Under the pieces are notes generated by a model, which was given only the letters and a program-made list of their open reading frames with translations, was not told the DNA's origin and did not search any database. The translations under genes were made by a program, and so were the position numbers. Shown here piece by piece: positions 5,320-5,752 of a stretch of 5,752 bases of DNA; the first letter of the stretch is position 1, and every line of letters starts with the position of its first letter. Source of the stretch: Pseudomonadota bacterium (GTDB lineage: Bacteria > Desulfobacterota > Desulfobacteria > Desulfobacterales > Desulfobacteraceae). Location: NCBI GenBank assembly GCA_018816605.1, contig JAHIVS010000721.1, positions 1-5,752 on the forward strand. The letters run 5' to 3'.

Positions 5320-5752
5320 GTGACAAATAATGTTGTGCTTCCCATCACTCGCTCATTTTCTTCGCGTGTTCTGTCGTTTCCCTGGCTTCGTATTTGCATT
5401 CATGTTATTGGATTGTTACCGCTTGCCGAATTTATTTACAAGTATTTCATGCATCAACTAACCTTCAACCCTATTCAATTTATAGAACAGTTTTTTGGCC
5501 GCGCAGCTTTAAATATGCTTGTTATTGCGCTTGCAGTAACCCCGTTGATTACCGTCACCGGCTGGAAAAAACTTTCAAAACACCGCCGTACTCTGGGTTT
5601 ATACACTTTTTTCTTCTTTTCTCTGCATTTCACCACTTTCCTGGCATTTGATTATGGCTTTGATTTCAGACAAATCTTTCTTCTTACTATCCAAAAACCT
5701 TTCATCCTTTTAGGTACACTGGCCGGATTTATGCTTTTTGCCCTGGCAGCCA
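5320..5752 (+). CDS. msrQ: MsrQ haem-binding membrane subunit (YedZ), 3' partial
   Basis: MsrQ is a haem b membrane protein of the ferric-reductase-like family that passes electrons from the quinone pool or a flavin reductase to MsrP. The frame opens at GTG 5320, with GAGGA at 5311-5315 overlapping the msrP stop, and stays open for 144 codons to the window edge; roughly the last third is missing. Segments match the family well: NPIQFIEQFFGRAALNMLVI, then VTPL, then RRTLGLYTFFFFSLHFT, then KPFILLGTLAGFMLFALA. H103 in SLHFT corresponds to the conserved haem-ligand histidine of the YedZ core; the other ligands should lie beyond the edge. About four membrane segments are visible (near 23-41, 61-80, 92-110, 127-144). 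The GTG start is chosen for its ribosome site; no ATG lies nearby in frame. Confidence 0.93.
   Translation, partial: MTNNVVLPITRSFSSRVLSFPWLRICIHVIGLLPLAEFIYKYFMHQLTFNPIQFIEQFFGRAALNMLVIALAVTPLITVTGWKKLSKHRRTLGLYTFFFFSLHFTTFLAFDYGFDFRQIFLLTIQKPFILLGTLAGFMLFALAA

Noticed and set aside
5394..5651. An 85-codon plus-strand frame near the right edge
   Set aside because: It is out of frame with msrQ, whose conserved segments and GTG start with ribosome site account for the region.

Overview
The window looks like ordinary bacterial chromosome, most plausibly from a Chloroflexota (Anaerolineae-like) organism. That is an inference from three things: the lipoprotein style (a short signal peptide, then a linker rich in Thr, Glu and Met with MMEK-type repeats), a DUF4230-type neighbour, and lipid-anchor motifs on every exported redox protein, including the Tat-exported one. 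No rRNA or marker gene is present, so the placement is tentative. Coding density is high, no gene-free stretch exceeds 300 bases, and no tRNA, CRISPR array or mobile element was seen.

Layout. Positions 2-223 (+) hold the 3' end of a gene entering from the left, probably DUF4230 family. It is closed by a bidirectional terminator (237-272). A leftward two-gene unit follows: a thioredoxin-fold lipoprotein (1682 to 1029) and a six-helix CcdA-type thiol electron transporter (958 to 287), with a perfect 19-bp hairpin between them (975-1015). A divergent promoter region (1683-1819) separates this unit from rightward genes: an OmpR/PhoB-type response regulator (1820-2503), a membrane histidine kinase (2507-3739), a DipZ-like thioredoxin lipoprotein (3816-4364), the molybdopterin methionine sulfoxide reductase MsrP (4377-5312) and the start of its haem membrane partner MsrQ (5320 to the right edge).

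How the genes may work together. MsrP/MsrQ is the known pair that repairs oxidised methionine outside the cytoplasm with electrons from the membrane. CcdA plus thioredoxin lipoproteins is the known route that carries cytosolic thiol electrons outward. Finding both around a two-component system suggests an extracytoplasmic protein-repair locus with two electron lines and its own regulator. The logic resembles E. coli HprSR (YedVW) beside msrPQ, but the kinase sensor is different and thiol genes are added. Support comes from the DNA: the promoter regions of all three units carry GTAA(T/C), exactly 10 bases, then a TAnnAT -10-like hexamer, and two of them share a longer 18-base box. This is the most interesting signal in the window and makes a testable regulon.
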